Below are positions 1 to 7,618 of a stretch of DNA of 11,930 nucleotides, piece after piece; position 1 is the first letter of the stretch, and each line of letters begins with the position of its first letter. The notes under the pieces were generated by a model. It was given only the letters and a program-made list of their open reading frames with translations, was not told the DNA's origin and did not search any database. The DNA comes from an uncultured Oscillospiraceae bacterium (GTDB taxonomy: Bacteria; Bacillota; Clostridia; Oscillospirales; Acutalibacteraceae), in NCBI GenBank assembly GCA_958354085.1, contig CATWUX010000065.1, forward strand, positions 1 through 11,930, read 5' to 3'. A program made the translations under genes and the position numbers.

Positions 1-606
1 ATCGGGGGAAACATACGGTATGTGGACGCAATCGCCGTAGGCGATCGGCTGTCGCTGAATATCTGTTCCGTTGGTTTGGACGCGGACGTGGCGGGGAAAA
101 TGAGCCGGTATAAGCACCTGCCGCTGGTTTCCGGGCCGATGGCGTACAATTTGGCGCTGGTAGATGTGTTTTTTCATACGCTGGGCAAGGAGCTGCGCGT
201 GGAAATGGATACGCCGGAGGGCGTGCTGACGCGGGAAGGGCGCTTTATGCTGGCGCTTGCCGCGAACGGGCAATATTACGGCGGCGGCTATCGCGGTGCG
301 CCGCAGGCGGTGGCGGATGACGGCTGCCTGGATTTCCTGTTGATCGACGAGATCCCGCGTGCAAAAGTCCTCAGCGTGCTGCAGATGTTCCGGCGTGGCG
401 AACATCTGTCGCTGCCCTGCTGCCACACCTACCGCGGCAACCGCATGACGCTTTTTGCGCGGGAGCCGGTGGTGGTCAATGTGGACGGCGAGTGTTTTTC
501 CGGTACGGAAGTGACCTTTACACTGCTCAAATCGGCGTTTGCATTTGTTGTACCGGGCGGTTTGCCGGCCGCGACGCCGGCCGTACCGGCTCAGGTTGAA
601 AATTGA
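1..606 (+). CDS. Diacylglycerol kinase family lipid kinase, C-terminal part (5' end outside window)
   Basis: Frame 1 is open from the first base to a TGA at 604-606, giving 201 residues. The GTG at 22 is only the first start-like codon in the window, not the real start. The segment resembles the C-terminal lobe of YegS/BmrU/DgkB-type lipid kinases, which phosphorylate diacylglycerol or a related membrane lipid at the cytoplasmic face. Recognisable pieces are a core strand reading NICSVGLDADV, a GQYYGGGYRGAP stretch followed by A-DDG-LDFLLI, and a closing VVVNVDGE-F strand before a short Ala/Pro-rich tail. These proteins are usually about 300 residues, so the N-terminal third with the nucleotide-binding GGDGT motif lies upstream. 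Substrate cannot be told from this part. The ABC gene starts 11 bp downstream in the same direction, so co-transcription is likely. B. subtilis BmrU, of the same family, is also encoded beside a multidrug exporter (established knowledge). Confidence 0.88.
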   Translation: MGGNIRYVDAIAVGDRLSLNICSVGLDADVAGKMSRYKHLPLVSGPMAYNLALVDVFFHTLGKELRVEMDTPEGVLTREGRFMLALAANGQYYGGGYRGAPQAVADDGCLDFLLIDEIPRAKVLSVLQMFRRGEHLSLPCCHTYRGNRMTLFAREPVVVNVDGECFSGTEVTFTLLKSAFAFVVPGGLPAATPAVPAQVEN

Positions 607-617
607 GGTGTTGCAGC

Positions 618-2348
618 ATGTCTTTATCAAAATTCGGCCCGTATTTGAAACCGTATAGGCGGCAGTGCATTCTGGGGCCGTTTTTTAAGCTGTTGGAAGC
701 AATTCTGGAGCTGTATTTGCCGCTGCTGATGGCGCGCGTGATCGATCGCGGCGTGGTCGGCGGCGATACCGCTTATGTTTGGCGCATGGGCGGCGTTATG
801 TTGGGAATCGTGACGGTCGGGTTGGGCTGTGCGCTCGTTTGTCAGTATGTGGCATCGGTGGCATCGCAGGGCTTCGGCACGAGCTTGCGGGACGCGCTGT
901 TTGCACGCATCTCCGCCTTGTCCCACGCCGAGCTGGATCGGTTCGGAACGCCGTCGCTGATCAACCGTGTGACCGGTGACGTCAACCAGCTGCAGCATGC
1001 GGTGGCGATGCTGATCCGGCTGGTGATTCGTGCGCCGTTTTTGTGCATCGGCGGTGTGGTGATGGCGTTTTCGATCGACTGGCGGCTGGCGCTGGTGATT
1101 GTAGCCGTGCTGCCGCTGTTTATGCTCATTATCGTATTGGTCATGCGGCGGACGATTCCCCTGCATCGCGCGGTGCAGGAAAGGCTGGACACTCTCACGC
1201 GGATTCTGCGGGAAAACCTGTCCGGTGTGCGCGTGATCCGTGCGTTTGCCCGCACCGGACAGGAGCAGGAGCGGTTTGCACAGGCGACACAGGAGCACAC
1301 GACGGCGGCAATTCGCGTCGGAAAAGTGTCGGCTATTCTGAATCCGGCGACGCAGCTGCTGATGAACGCGGCGATTTTGTGCATTGTTTGGTTCGGCGGA
1401 ATCCGTGTGGAGGCCGGCGGGATGACCACCGGCGAGATCATTGCATTTATCAACTATGTCAATCAGATCCTGTTGGCGCTCATCGTGGTATCCAATTTGG
1501 TCGTGATGTTCACCAAGGCGTATGCGTCCGCAGGGCGTGTACTGGAGATTTTGGATGTGGAGCCGTCTTTGCACGATTCCGAAACGCGGCCCGAAGAAGA
1601 GGAAAATGCACCGGCGGTCGAATTCCGCCATGTGAATTTCTCGTATGGCGGTGGGGAGGATGAGCTGTCCGACGTCTCTTTCCGTGTGCCGCGCGGGGCG
1701 ACGGTCGGTGTGATCGGCGGTACGGGCGCCGGTAAATCCACGCTGATGCAGCTGATTTTGCGATTTTATGAGGTGGCCGGCGGCGTTATACTGGTGAACG
1801 GCGTGCCGGTGCAGGAGTATCCGCTGGCGGTGCTGCGCGCAAAAATCGGTCTGGTGCCGCAGCAGGTCGAGCTGTTTACCGGCACGATCGCGGACAATAT
1901 CCGCTGGGGCAACGCGGAGGCGTCGGATGAAGACGTGCGCGCGGCGGCGCAGATGGCGCAGGCGGCGGAATTTATTGAGAGCAAAACAGACGGGTATGCC
2001 GCGCCGGTTGCGCGAGGCGGCGGAAACTTGTCCGGCGGACAGCGGCAGCGGCTGGCGATCGCGCGTGCGCTGGTGCGCCGTCCGGAAATCCTGATACTGG
2101 ATGACGCGTCCAGCGCGCTGGATTATGCGACGGATGCGGCGCTGCGGCGGGCGATCCGGCAGGAAAGCGCCGGACGTACGGTGTTTTTGGTGTCGCAGCG
2201 GGTGAGCGCGGTGGAGCAGGCCGATTTGATCCTGGTATTGGACGACGGGCGGCTGGTCGGCGCGGATACGCATGCGCGTCTGTTGGAAACATGCGAGGTT
2301 TATGCGGAGATCTGCCGGTCGCAGGATAGACAGGAGGCGGGAAAATGA
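618..2348 (+). CDS. Heterodimeric ABC exporter, half-transporter with degenerate ATP site (TM287/BmrC type)
   Basis: A 576-residue type IV ABC exporter half: six-helix membrane domain at about residues 1-315, then a nucleotide-binding domain at about 335-570. Visible NBD motifs are A-loop Y343, Walker A GGTGAGKST at 367-375 (K373), Q-loop Q415, signature LSGGQ at 471-475 and Walker B ILILDD at 491-496. Two catalytic residues are substituted. The Glu after Walker B is Asp496, and the switch His is Gln527 (in VSQRVS). This is the pattern of the degenerate-site subunit in heterodimeric exporters such as TM287/288 (family knowledge); its partner is the next gene. The ATG at 618 is chosen over the TTG at 603 because GAGGTG at 605-610 lies 7 bp before it. 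The stop overlaps the next start by ATGA, implying translational coupling and equal amounts of the two subunits. Transported substrate is unknown; drugs, lipids or peptides are all possible. Confidence 0.95.
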   Translation: MSLSKFGPYLKPYRRQCILGPFFKLLEAILELYLPLLMARVIDRGVVGGDTAYVWRMGGVMLGIVTVGLGCALVCQYVASVASQGFGTSLRDALFARISALSHAELDRFGTPSLINRVTGDVNQLQHAVAMLIRLVIRAPFLCIGGVVMAFSIDWRLALVIVAVLPLFMLIIVLVMRRTIPLHRAVQERLDTLTRILRENLSGVRVIRAFARTGQEQERFAQATQEHTTAAIRVGKVSAILNPATQLLMNAAILCIVWFGGIRVEAGGMTTGEIIAFINYVNQILLALIVVSNLVVMFTKAYASAGRVLEILDVEPSLHDSETRPEEEENAPAVEFRHVNFSYGGGEDELSDVSFRVPRGATVGVIGGTGAGKSTLMQLILRFYEVAGGVILVNGVPVQEYPLAVLRAKIGLVPQQVELFTGTIADNIRWGNAEASDEDVRAAAQMAQAAEFIESKTDGYAAPVARGGGNLSGGQRQRLAIARALVRRPEILILDDASSALDYATDAALRRAIRQESAGRTVFLVSQRVSAVEQADLILVLDDGRLVGADTHARLLETCEVYAEICRSQDRQEAGK

Positions 2349-4084
2349 ACAATTCTTCCTCTTCCAAACGCGGCACGCTTGCCCGCCTGCTGCGCTGTAT
2401 CGGACGTCAGCGCTGGCCGTTGGCCGGGGTGCTGCTGTTTGCGCTGCTGGGCAATACGGCGCTGCTGCTGGCGCCACGGCTGGTGGGCGAGGCCATCGAT
2501 CAAATCGTGCCGGGCACGGACTTTTTCCCGACGCTGCTGCGCACGCTGGGGATGCTGGCAGTGCTGTATGCGGTCGGCTGCGCGTTCAACTGGCTGACGG
2601 CGCTTTGTGCAAACGTGGCGGCAAACCGCACGGTGCGTGCGCTGCGGGTACGGCTGTTCGATAAGCTGGGCAGTCTGCCGCTGAATTATTACGATACGCA
2701 TTCCCGCGGCGATGTGATGAGCCGTTTTACCAACGATATGGATGCGATTTCGGACGGGCTGACACAGGGCATTGTGCAGCTCACCTCCGGTGTGCTGGCG
2801 GTGGCGCTGTCGCTGGGCTTTATGCTGTCGCTGAATCCGTGGGTGGCACTGGTGGCGGTGTTTGTCACCCCGCTGTGCTTTTTGGCGGGTTATTTCATCA
2901 CGCGGTACGGCAACCGCCGGTTCCGCGAGCAAAGCCGTGTGCTGGGCGAGCTGAACGGCTACGCGGAGGAGATGATCAGCGGACAGCGCACGGTCAAGGC
3001 GTTCGGCTATGAGCCGCGCAGCATCCGCACCTTTCAGGAGATCAACGCGCGGCTGTATGAGAGCGGCTATCGGGCGCAGTTTGCGTCCGCGCTGGTCAAT
3101 CCCTGCACGCGCTTTGTCAACAATATCGCGTATGTGCTCGTCGGCGTGTGCGGCATCCTGCTGGGCTTGAGCACCGGCGGAATCGCGAGCTTTCTGACGT
3201 ACACGGCGCAGTTTTCCAAGCCGTTCAACGAGGTAACGGCGGTCACGATGCAGCTGCAGCTGGCGCTGGCGTCGGCGCGGCGGGTGTTTGCGCTGCTGGA
3301 CGAAGAGGAGCAGCGTCCCGAACCTGCGGATGCGGCGCAGCTGCGCCATGCGCGGGGGCAGGTGGAATTTGATCACGTGGCGTTTTCCTATGTGCCGGAG
3401 CGTCCGCTCATTACCGATTTTCATTTGTCGGTGCAGCCCGGCACGAATGTAGCGATCGTGGGACCGACCGGCGCGGGCAAGACTACGCTGGTCAACCTGC
3501 TGATGCGCTTTTATGAGGTCAACAGCGGGCGGATCCTGATCGACGGACAGGATATCACGACGCTTTCCCGCGACAGTCTGCGCCGCAGCTTCGGCATGGT
3601 GCTGCAGGAAACGTGGCTGTTTGCCGGAACGATCCGGGATAACATTGCGTACGGCAAGCCGGATGCGACCGACGAGGAAGTGGAGGCGGCGGCGCGCGCC
3701 GCCCATGCGCACAGCTTTATTCGCCGCCTGCCGGACGGCTATTCGACCTATATCGCGGAGGATGGCGGCAACCTTTCGCAGGGGCAAAAGCAGCTGCTGA
3801 CCATCGCGCGGGCGATGCTGCTCGATCCGCCGATGTTGATTTTGGACGAAGCGACCAGCTCGGTGGATATTCTCACGGAGATGCGTATTCAAAAGGCTTT
3901 CCGGAAGATGATGCAGGGCAAGACCGCGTTTGTGATCGCCCACCGGCTGTCCACCATCCGCGAAGCGGACATCATTTTGGTGCTGGACAAAGGCGACGTG
4001 GTGGAAACCGGCACGCATGAGCAGCTGCTGGCGAAAAACGGGTTTTATGCGCGGCTGTATAACGCACAGTTCGCGCCGTCTTGA
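2345..4084 (+). CDS. Heterodimeric ABC exporter, half-transporter with catalytic Walker B/H-loop and LSQGQ signature (TM288/BmrD type)
   Basis: A 579-residue partner of the preceding half-transporter. The membrane domain is at about 1-320 and the NBD at about 340-575. Motifs: A-loop Y349, Walker A GPTGAGKT at 373-380 (K379), signature NLSQGQ at 476-481, Walker B MLILDE with catalytic Glu502, and switch His533 in IAHRLSTI. Walker A, Walker B and H-loop are intact, but the signature has Gln where Gly is usual. In a head-to-tail dimer this LSQGQ faces the first subunit's Asp496/Gln527, giving one degenerate site. This subunit's Walker motifs face the first subunit's intact LSGGQ, giving one competent site. 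Start at ATG 2345 has AGGAGG at 2332-2337, 7 bp upstream, and overlaps the previous stop. The gene lies in a same-strand cluster with a lipid kinase and a MATE pump. An efflux role is inferred; the cargo is not visible in the sequence. Confidence 0.95.
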   Translation: MNNSSSSKRGTLARLLRCIGRQRWPLAGVLLFALLGNTALLLAPRLVGEAIDQIVPGTDFFPTLLRTLGMLAVLYAVGCAFNWLTALCANVAANRTVRALRVRLFDKLGSLPLNYYDTHSRGDVMSRFTNDMDAISDGLTQGIVQLTSGVLAVALSLGFMLSLNPWVALVAVFVTPLCFLAGYFITRYGNRRFREQSRVLGELNGYAEEMISGQRTVKAFGYEPRSIRTFQEINARLYESGYRAQFASALVNPCTRFVNNIAYVLVGVCGILLGLSTGGIASFLTYTAQFSKPFNEVTAVTMQLQLALASARRVFALLDEEEQRPEPADAAQLRHARGQVEFDHVAFSYVPERPLITDFHLSVQPGTNVAIVGPTGAGKTTLVNLLMRFYEVNSGRILIDGQDITTLSRDSLRRSFGMVLQETWLFAGTIRDNIAYGKPDATDEEVEAAARAAHAHSFIRRLPDGYSTYIAEDGGNLSQGQKQLLTIARAMLLDPPMLILDEATSSVDILTEMRIQKAFRKMMQGKTAFVIAHRLSTIREADIILVLDKGDVVETGTHEQLLAKNGFYARLYNAQFAPS

Positions 4085-4136
4085 GGCGGCAGGCACCGTC
4101 TGTCAAGGCAGGCTAAGCAAGTGGGAGAGAAAAACT

Positions 4137-5543
4137 TTGAGTAAGTTTCAGAACGATTTGACTGAGGGCAGCGTAACCAAACAGCTGCTGAAATTTTCGC
4201 TGCCGTTTTTGTTGTCCAACCTGTTGCAGGCGTTGTACAACATGGCGGATATGCTGATCGTGGGGCTGTACAGCCCCGGCATCGGTACAACAGCCGTCGG
4301 AATCGGGGGACAGGTGACGATTCTGCTAATCAATCTGATCAGCGGCCTGGCGATCGGTTCTACGGTGCTGATCGCGCAGTTTATCGGAGCGCGCCGCAGC
4401 AAAGAGGTGGCAAAAACGGTCGGCACCATGTTTACCATGTATGCGATCGTGGGGGCGGTGCTGACGGTGGTTATGCTGCTGCTCAGCCGTCCGATCCTGA
4501 CGGTCATGCAGACGCCGGCGGACGCTTTTGAGGCGGCGGCGGATTACCTGATGATCTGTATGGGCGGCACGCTGTTTGTGTGCGGCTATAACGCGGTCAG
4601 CGCGGTGCTGCGCGGTATGGGGAATTCCCGCCATCCGCTGATCTTTGTCGCGATCGCCGCGGGCATCAATGTGGTGTTGGATTTTGCACTGGTGGGCGGT
4701 CTGCATATGGGGGCTGCCGGTGCGGCGTGGGCCACGATCAGCGCGCAGGCGATCAGCTTTATTCTGTCGGTGATCTTTCTGCGCCGCCGCGATTTTGTGT
4801 TTGATTTCCACCCCCGCAGCTTCCGCATGGACAAGCATCTGGCGTGGCAGATCGTCCGTATCGGGTTTCCGTCGTCTTTGCAGGGGACGCTGGTGTCCTT
4901 CTCCTTTATGGCGCTGACGACGATCGCGAACACGGTGGCCGGTCTGGTCGGCTCGACCGCGCTGAGTATCGCGGGCAAGGTCAACAGTATCGCCATTTTG
5001 CCGTCGATGGCGATGCAGGCGTCGGTGGCGTCGATGGCAGGGCAGAATATCGGCGCGGGCAAGCCGCAGCGGGCGCAAAAAACCATGCTGGTGGCGATGG
5101 CGATGGCTTTCAGCGTTTCGGCGGTCGTTTTCGCGGTCGTCCACCTTTTCCCGGAGCAGATCGTCGGCGTATTCCTCGGCTCCTCCTCGTCGGACGGCTT
5201 ATCCGAGGAGATACTGGCAACGTGCGTGACGCAAGGGGCGGATTATCTGCGCGCCATCAGCTGGGATTATTTGATTACGAGCGTGATGTTCTGTATCAAC
5301 GGGCTGGCAATCGGCGTGGGACACACGCTGTATACACTGCTTTCTGCCAGCTTCAGTTCCCTGATCATTCGGGTTCCCGCCGCGTATGTCATGGGGATCG
5401 TGCTGGGCTGGGGGCTGAGCGGCGTTGGATATGCGGCACCGGCGGCTTCGGTGATTTCGCTGCTGGTCAGTATCGTGTACTTTTTCACCGGCGTTTGGAA
5501 GCATGCGAAAATTCGTGCGCTGCGCGAGCCGGCAGCGGAATAA
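4137..5543 (+). CDS. MATE family efflux transporter
   Basis: A 468-residue, very hydrophobic protein of the multidrug and toxic compound extrusion family, which exports cationic drugs or metabolites in exchange for Na+ or H+ across the cytoplasmic membrane. The N-terminus reads NDLTEGSVTKQLLKFSLP, a classic opening for clostridial NorM/MepA-like MATE proteins, followed by LLQALYNMADMLIVG in the first helix region. About twelve membrane segments can be followed to the basic tail. The frame is open back to 4017 inside the ABC gene. I place the start at TTG 4137 because GGGAGA at 4123-4128 sits 8 bp before it and the conserved N-terminus begins right after it. The next in-frame ATG (4242) would remove the first helix. 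The gene begins 52 bp after the ABC stop with no convincing terminator or promoter between, so it probably shares that transcript. Substrate is unknown. Confidence 0.93.
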   Translation: MSKFQNDLTEGSVTKQLLKFSLPFLLSNLLQALYNMADMLIVGLYSPGIGTTAVGIGGQVTILLINLISGLAIGSTVLIAQFIGARRSKEVAKTVGTMFTMYAIVGAVLTVVMLLLSRPILTVMQTPADAFEAAADYLMICMGGTLFVCGYNAVSAVLRGMGNSRHPLIFVAIAAGINVVLDFALVGGLHMGAAGAAWATISAQAISFILSVIFLRRRDFVFDFHPRSFRMDKHLAWQIVRIGFPSSLQGTLVSFSFMALTTIANTVAGLVGSTALSIAGKVNSIAILPSMAMQASVASMAGQNIGAGKPQRAQKTMLVAMAMAFSVSAVVFAVVHLFPEQIVGVFLGSSSSDGLSEEILATCVTQGADYLRAISWDYLITSVMFCINGLAIGVGHTLYTLLSASFSSLIIRVPAAYVMGIVLGWGLSGVGYAAPAASVISLLVSIVYFFTGVWKHAKIRALREPAAE

Positions 5544-5547
5544 AAGA

Positions 5548-5576
5548 TTGCATTTTTTGCACGACAGGTCTATAAT
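5548..5576 (+). promoter_or_regulatory. Sigma-A-type promoter for ilvE
   Basis: A TTGCAT -35 element at 5548-5553 and a perfect TATAAT -10 element at 5571-5576 are separated by 17 bp, the optimal spacing. Transcription should start near 5583, leaving a leader of only about 28 nt before the ilvE ATG. That is too short for a T-box or leader-peptide attenuator, so any amino-acid control must act at initiation or elsewhere. The -35 begins 4 bp after the MATE stop codon, and the upstream operon may read through into ilvE. Confidence 0.8.
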
Positions 5577-5610
5577 AAAAACATCCATACCAATATAGGA
5601 AGTGTTGATC

Positions 5611-6684
5611 ATGCAAGAAATTCGTGTGGAACGGGCAACCGCTCTGAAAACCAAACCCGCCGATTCCTCCAAGCTGGGCTTCGGCAACTATTATACCGAC
5701 CATATGTTTATCATGAACTATGACGAGGGCGAAGGGTGGCATGACCCGCGCATCGTGCCGTACGGCCCGCTGGCGCTGGATCCCGCCGCCATGTGCCTGC
5801 ACTACGGCCAGGAGGTTTTCGAGGGCATGAAAGCCTATCGTACGCCGGAGGGCAAAGTGGTGCTGTTCCGCCCCGACAAGAATATGGCGCGGCTCAACGT
5901 CTCCAATGAGCGTTTGTGCATTCCGGCGATCGATGAGGAGTTTGCGGTTGAGGCGATCAAAAAGCTGGTTGCGCTGGAGCAGGATTGGATTCCGTCCGGC
6001 GAGGGGACGGCGCTGTATATTCGCCCGTTCATTATCGCGGTCGATCCGCACGTCGGCGTGCATCCCGCACACCATCTGCTGTTCATCATCATCCTTTCTC
6101 CGGTCGGTGCATATTATCCGGAGGGTATAAATCCTGTCAAAATATACGTTGAGCGGAAATATGTCCGCGCGGTCAAGGGCGGCATGGGCTTTGCCAAAAC
6201 CGCCGGCAACTATGCCGCGTCGCTCAAAGCACAGGATGTGGCGGCCGAGCAGGGCTATACGCAGGTGCTGTGGCTGGACGGCGTGGAGCGCAAGTACATT
6301 GAAGAAGTCGGCACGATGAACGTGTTTTTCAAAATCGGCGGCGAGATCGTCACGCCGGCGCTGCAGGGCAGCATTCTGGGCGGTATCACGCGGATGTCCT
6401 GCATCGAGCTGCTGCGCAGCTGGGGCTATACGGTGAACGAGCGGCCGCTGGCGCTGGCCGAGGTGGAGCAGGCGGCGGCAAACGGAACATTGGAGGAAGC
6501 TTTCGGCACCGGTACGGCGGCGGTCATTTCGCCGATCGGCGAGCTGAAGATAGACGACGAGCACATCACGATCCACAACAATGAGATCGGCGAGGTCGCG
6601 CAGCGGCTGTATGATGAGCTGACCGCTATTCAAAACGGGCGTATTCCCGATCCGTTCGGCTGGGTTGTGCCAGTGGACGCATGA
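5611..6684 (+). CDS. ilvE: Branched-chain amino acid aminotransferase
   Basis: A 357-residue fold-type IV PLP enzyme (EC 2.6.1.42) that interconverts Leu, Ile and Val with their 2-oxo acids using 2-oxoglutarate/glutamate in the cytosol. It performs the last step of branched-chain amino acid synthesis and the first of their breakdown. Lys196, in GFAKTAGNY, is the expected Schiff-base lysine. Glu232, in EEVGTMNVFF, is the expected partner of the PLP pyridine nitrogen. The GSILGGITR loop and a late FGTGTAAVISPIG segment (phosphate/substrate binding) are also present. Length and motif order fit the larger eukaryote-like BCAT subgroup. Start at ATG 5611 is supported by AGGAAG at 5597-5602 with an 8-bp spacer; the in-frame GTG at 5602 overlaps that site and is rejected. 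A strong promoter lies just upstream. The stop overlaps the next start by ATGA. Confidence 0.96.
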   Translation: MQEIRVERATALKTKPADSSKLGFGNYYTDHMFIMNYDEGEGWHDPRIVPYGPLALDPAAMCLHYGQEVFEGMKAYRTPEGKVVLFRPDKNMARLNVSNERLCIPAIDEEFAVEAIKKLVALEQDWIPSGEGTALYIRPFIIAVDPHVGVHPAHHLLFIIILSPVGAYYPEGINPVKIYVERKYVRAVKGGMGFAKTAGNYAASLKAQDVAAEQGYTQVLWLDGVERKYIEEVGTMNVFFKIGGEIVTPALQGSILGGITRMSCIELLRSWGYTVNERPLALAEVEQAAANGTLEEAFGTGTAAVISPIGELKIDDEHITIHNNEIGEVAQRLYDELTAIQNGRIPDPFGWVVPVDA

Positions 6685-7568
6685 GTGACGGCGCGCAGAT
6701 TCTAACCTATTCGGTGTCGGAAAAATGGGACGGCGACACGGTGCAGAATTTTCTGCGGCGCGGCTGCGGTCTGTCATGGCGCATGGTGGTCAAGCTCAAG
6801 CAGGTGCCGCGGGGGATAACGGCGGACGATGTACCGGTGCGTACGATCGACCGCCTGCGTGCCGGGCAGACGGTGGTGCTGCGGCTGCCGGAGGATGCGG
6901 TGCGCATCGAGCCGGCGGAGATGCCGCTGCACATCGTGTACGAGGACGAATATTTGCTGGTGGTGAACAAGCCGCCGTATCTGGCGGTGCATCCCTCTGC
7001 CGGAAAGCCGGAGCCGACGCTCGCCAACGGTGTGGTCGCCCATTATGAAAAGCAGGGGCTGCCGCTTTCCTTCCGGCCGGTCAACCGGCTCGACCGCAAC
7101 ACGAGCGGTCTGCTGGTGGCGGCGAAAAATTCGCATATCGCCTATGCCTTAACCGGGCAAACGCGAAAGGAATACCGCGCGATCGTACTTGGACGGCTGG
7201 AAGGCGAGGGCATGATCGATCAGCCTATCCGCGTGAAGGAGGGCTGCTGCATCACCCGTGAGGTGGGCGAGGGCGGCAAGGACAGCCGGACGCGGTGGTG
7301 GTCTTTGGGCAGCGATGGGGAGATTTCGCTGCTGCGCGTGGTGATCGAGACCGGCCGTACGCACCAGATCCGCGTGCATATGGCGTGGCTGGGGCATCCG
7401 CTGGCGGGCGATACGATGTACGGCACGGATGAAACGCTGCTGCCGCGGCACGGGCTGCACTGTGCGGTGATGGCGTTTACGCACCCGATCACCGGCGAGC
7501 CGTTGCGGTTTGAAAGCCCTCTTCCGGCGGACATGACGGATTTGCTCAGACAGCATCATATTTTGTAA
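6681..7568 (+). CDS. RluA family 23S rRNA/tRNA pseudouridine synthase
   Basis: A 295-residue pseudouridine synthase that isomerises specific uridines in structured RNA. An S4-like RNA-binding region occupies about residues 12-75. The catalytic domain carries RPVNRLDRNTSGLL with nucleophile Asp138, then a KEYRAIV strand and a late GRTHQIRVHMAWLGHPLAGD motif, both standard for the RluA/RluD branch. The target (RluD-like 1911/1915/1917 in 23S rRNA or another site) cannot be assigned from the sequence, and Clostridia usually carry several paralogues. The ATG at 6681 overlaps the ilvE stop (ATGA) and has no clear Shine-Dalgarno, so translation probably depends on coupling to ilvE. A strong hairpin terminator begins 2 bp after the stop. 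The functional link to ilvE is not obvious; the pairing looks like operon packing. Confidence 0.94.
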   Translation: MSDGAQILTYSVSEKWDGDTVQNFLRRGCGLSWRMVVKLKQVPRGITADDVPVRTIDRLRAGQTVVLRLPEDAVRIEPAEMPLHIVYEDEYLLVVNKPPYLAVHPSAGKPEPTLANGVVAHYEKQGLPLSFRPVNRLDRNTSGLLVAAKNSHIAYALTGQTRKEYRAIVLGRLEGEGMIDQPIRVKEGCCITREVGEGGKDSRTRWWSLGSDGEISLLRVVIETGRTHQIRVHMAWLGHPLAGDTMYGTDETLLPRHGLHCAVMAFTHPITGEPLRFESPLPADMTDLLRQHHIL

Positions 7569-7569
7569 A

Positions 7570-7610
7570 AAAAGAACGGATACGATCCTTTGGGTCGTAT
7601 CCGTTCTTTT
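7570..7610. terminator. Bidirectional intrinsic terminator between converging operons
   Basis: A 19-bp stem (7570-7588 pairing with 7592-7610, a single T-G wobble at 7586/7594) closes a 3-nt loop. The arm ends are AAAA and TTTT, so on the plus strand it ends in CTTTT and on the minus strand it also gives a short U-run. It lies between the RluA-family stop (7568) and the reductase stop (7619) on the opposite strand, so it can end both transcripts. Confidence 0.92.
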
Positions 7611-7618
7611 GGTTATGA

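Noticed and set aside
564..583. Direct repeat of GCCGGCCG (564-571 and 576-583) near the lipid kinase stop
   Set aside because: It lies in-frame in an Ala/Pro-rich tail and is explained by codon use in a GC-rich genome; it has no further copies.
627..4096. Very long antisense open frames (about 600 codons each) opposite the two ABC genes, and others opposite the MATE and ilvE genes
   Set aside because: Their translations are Arg/His/Gln-rich, lack any domain and mirror the sense codons. They arise because GC-rich third positions remove stops on the complementary strand.
4088..4113. GGCAGGC direct repeat (4088-4094, 4107-4113) and weak pairing between the ABC and MATE genes
   Set aside because: There are two 7-bp copies only, no stable hairpin and no T-run, so it is neither a terminator nor a recognisable regulatory element.
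5519..5558. Small GCTGC/GCAGC hairpin at the end of the MATE gene with a T6 run at 5553-5558
   Set aside because: The stem is only 5 bp and the T-run is about 17 bp away; the T-run belongs to the ilvE promoter spacer. It is not a credible terminator.
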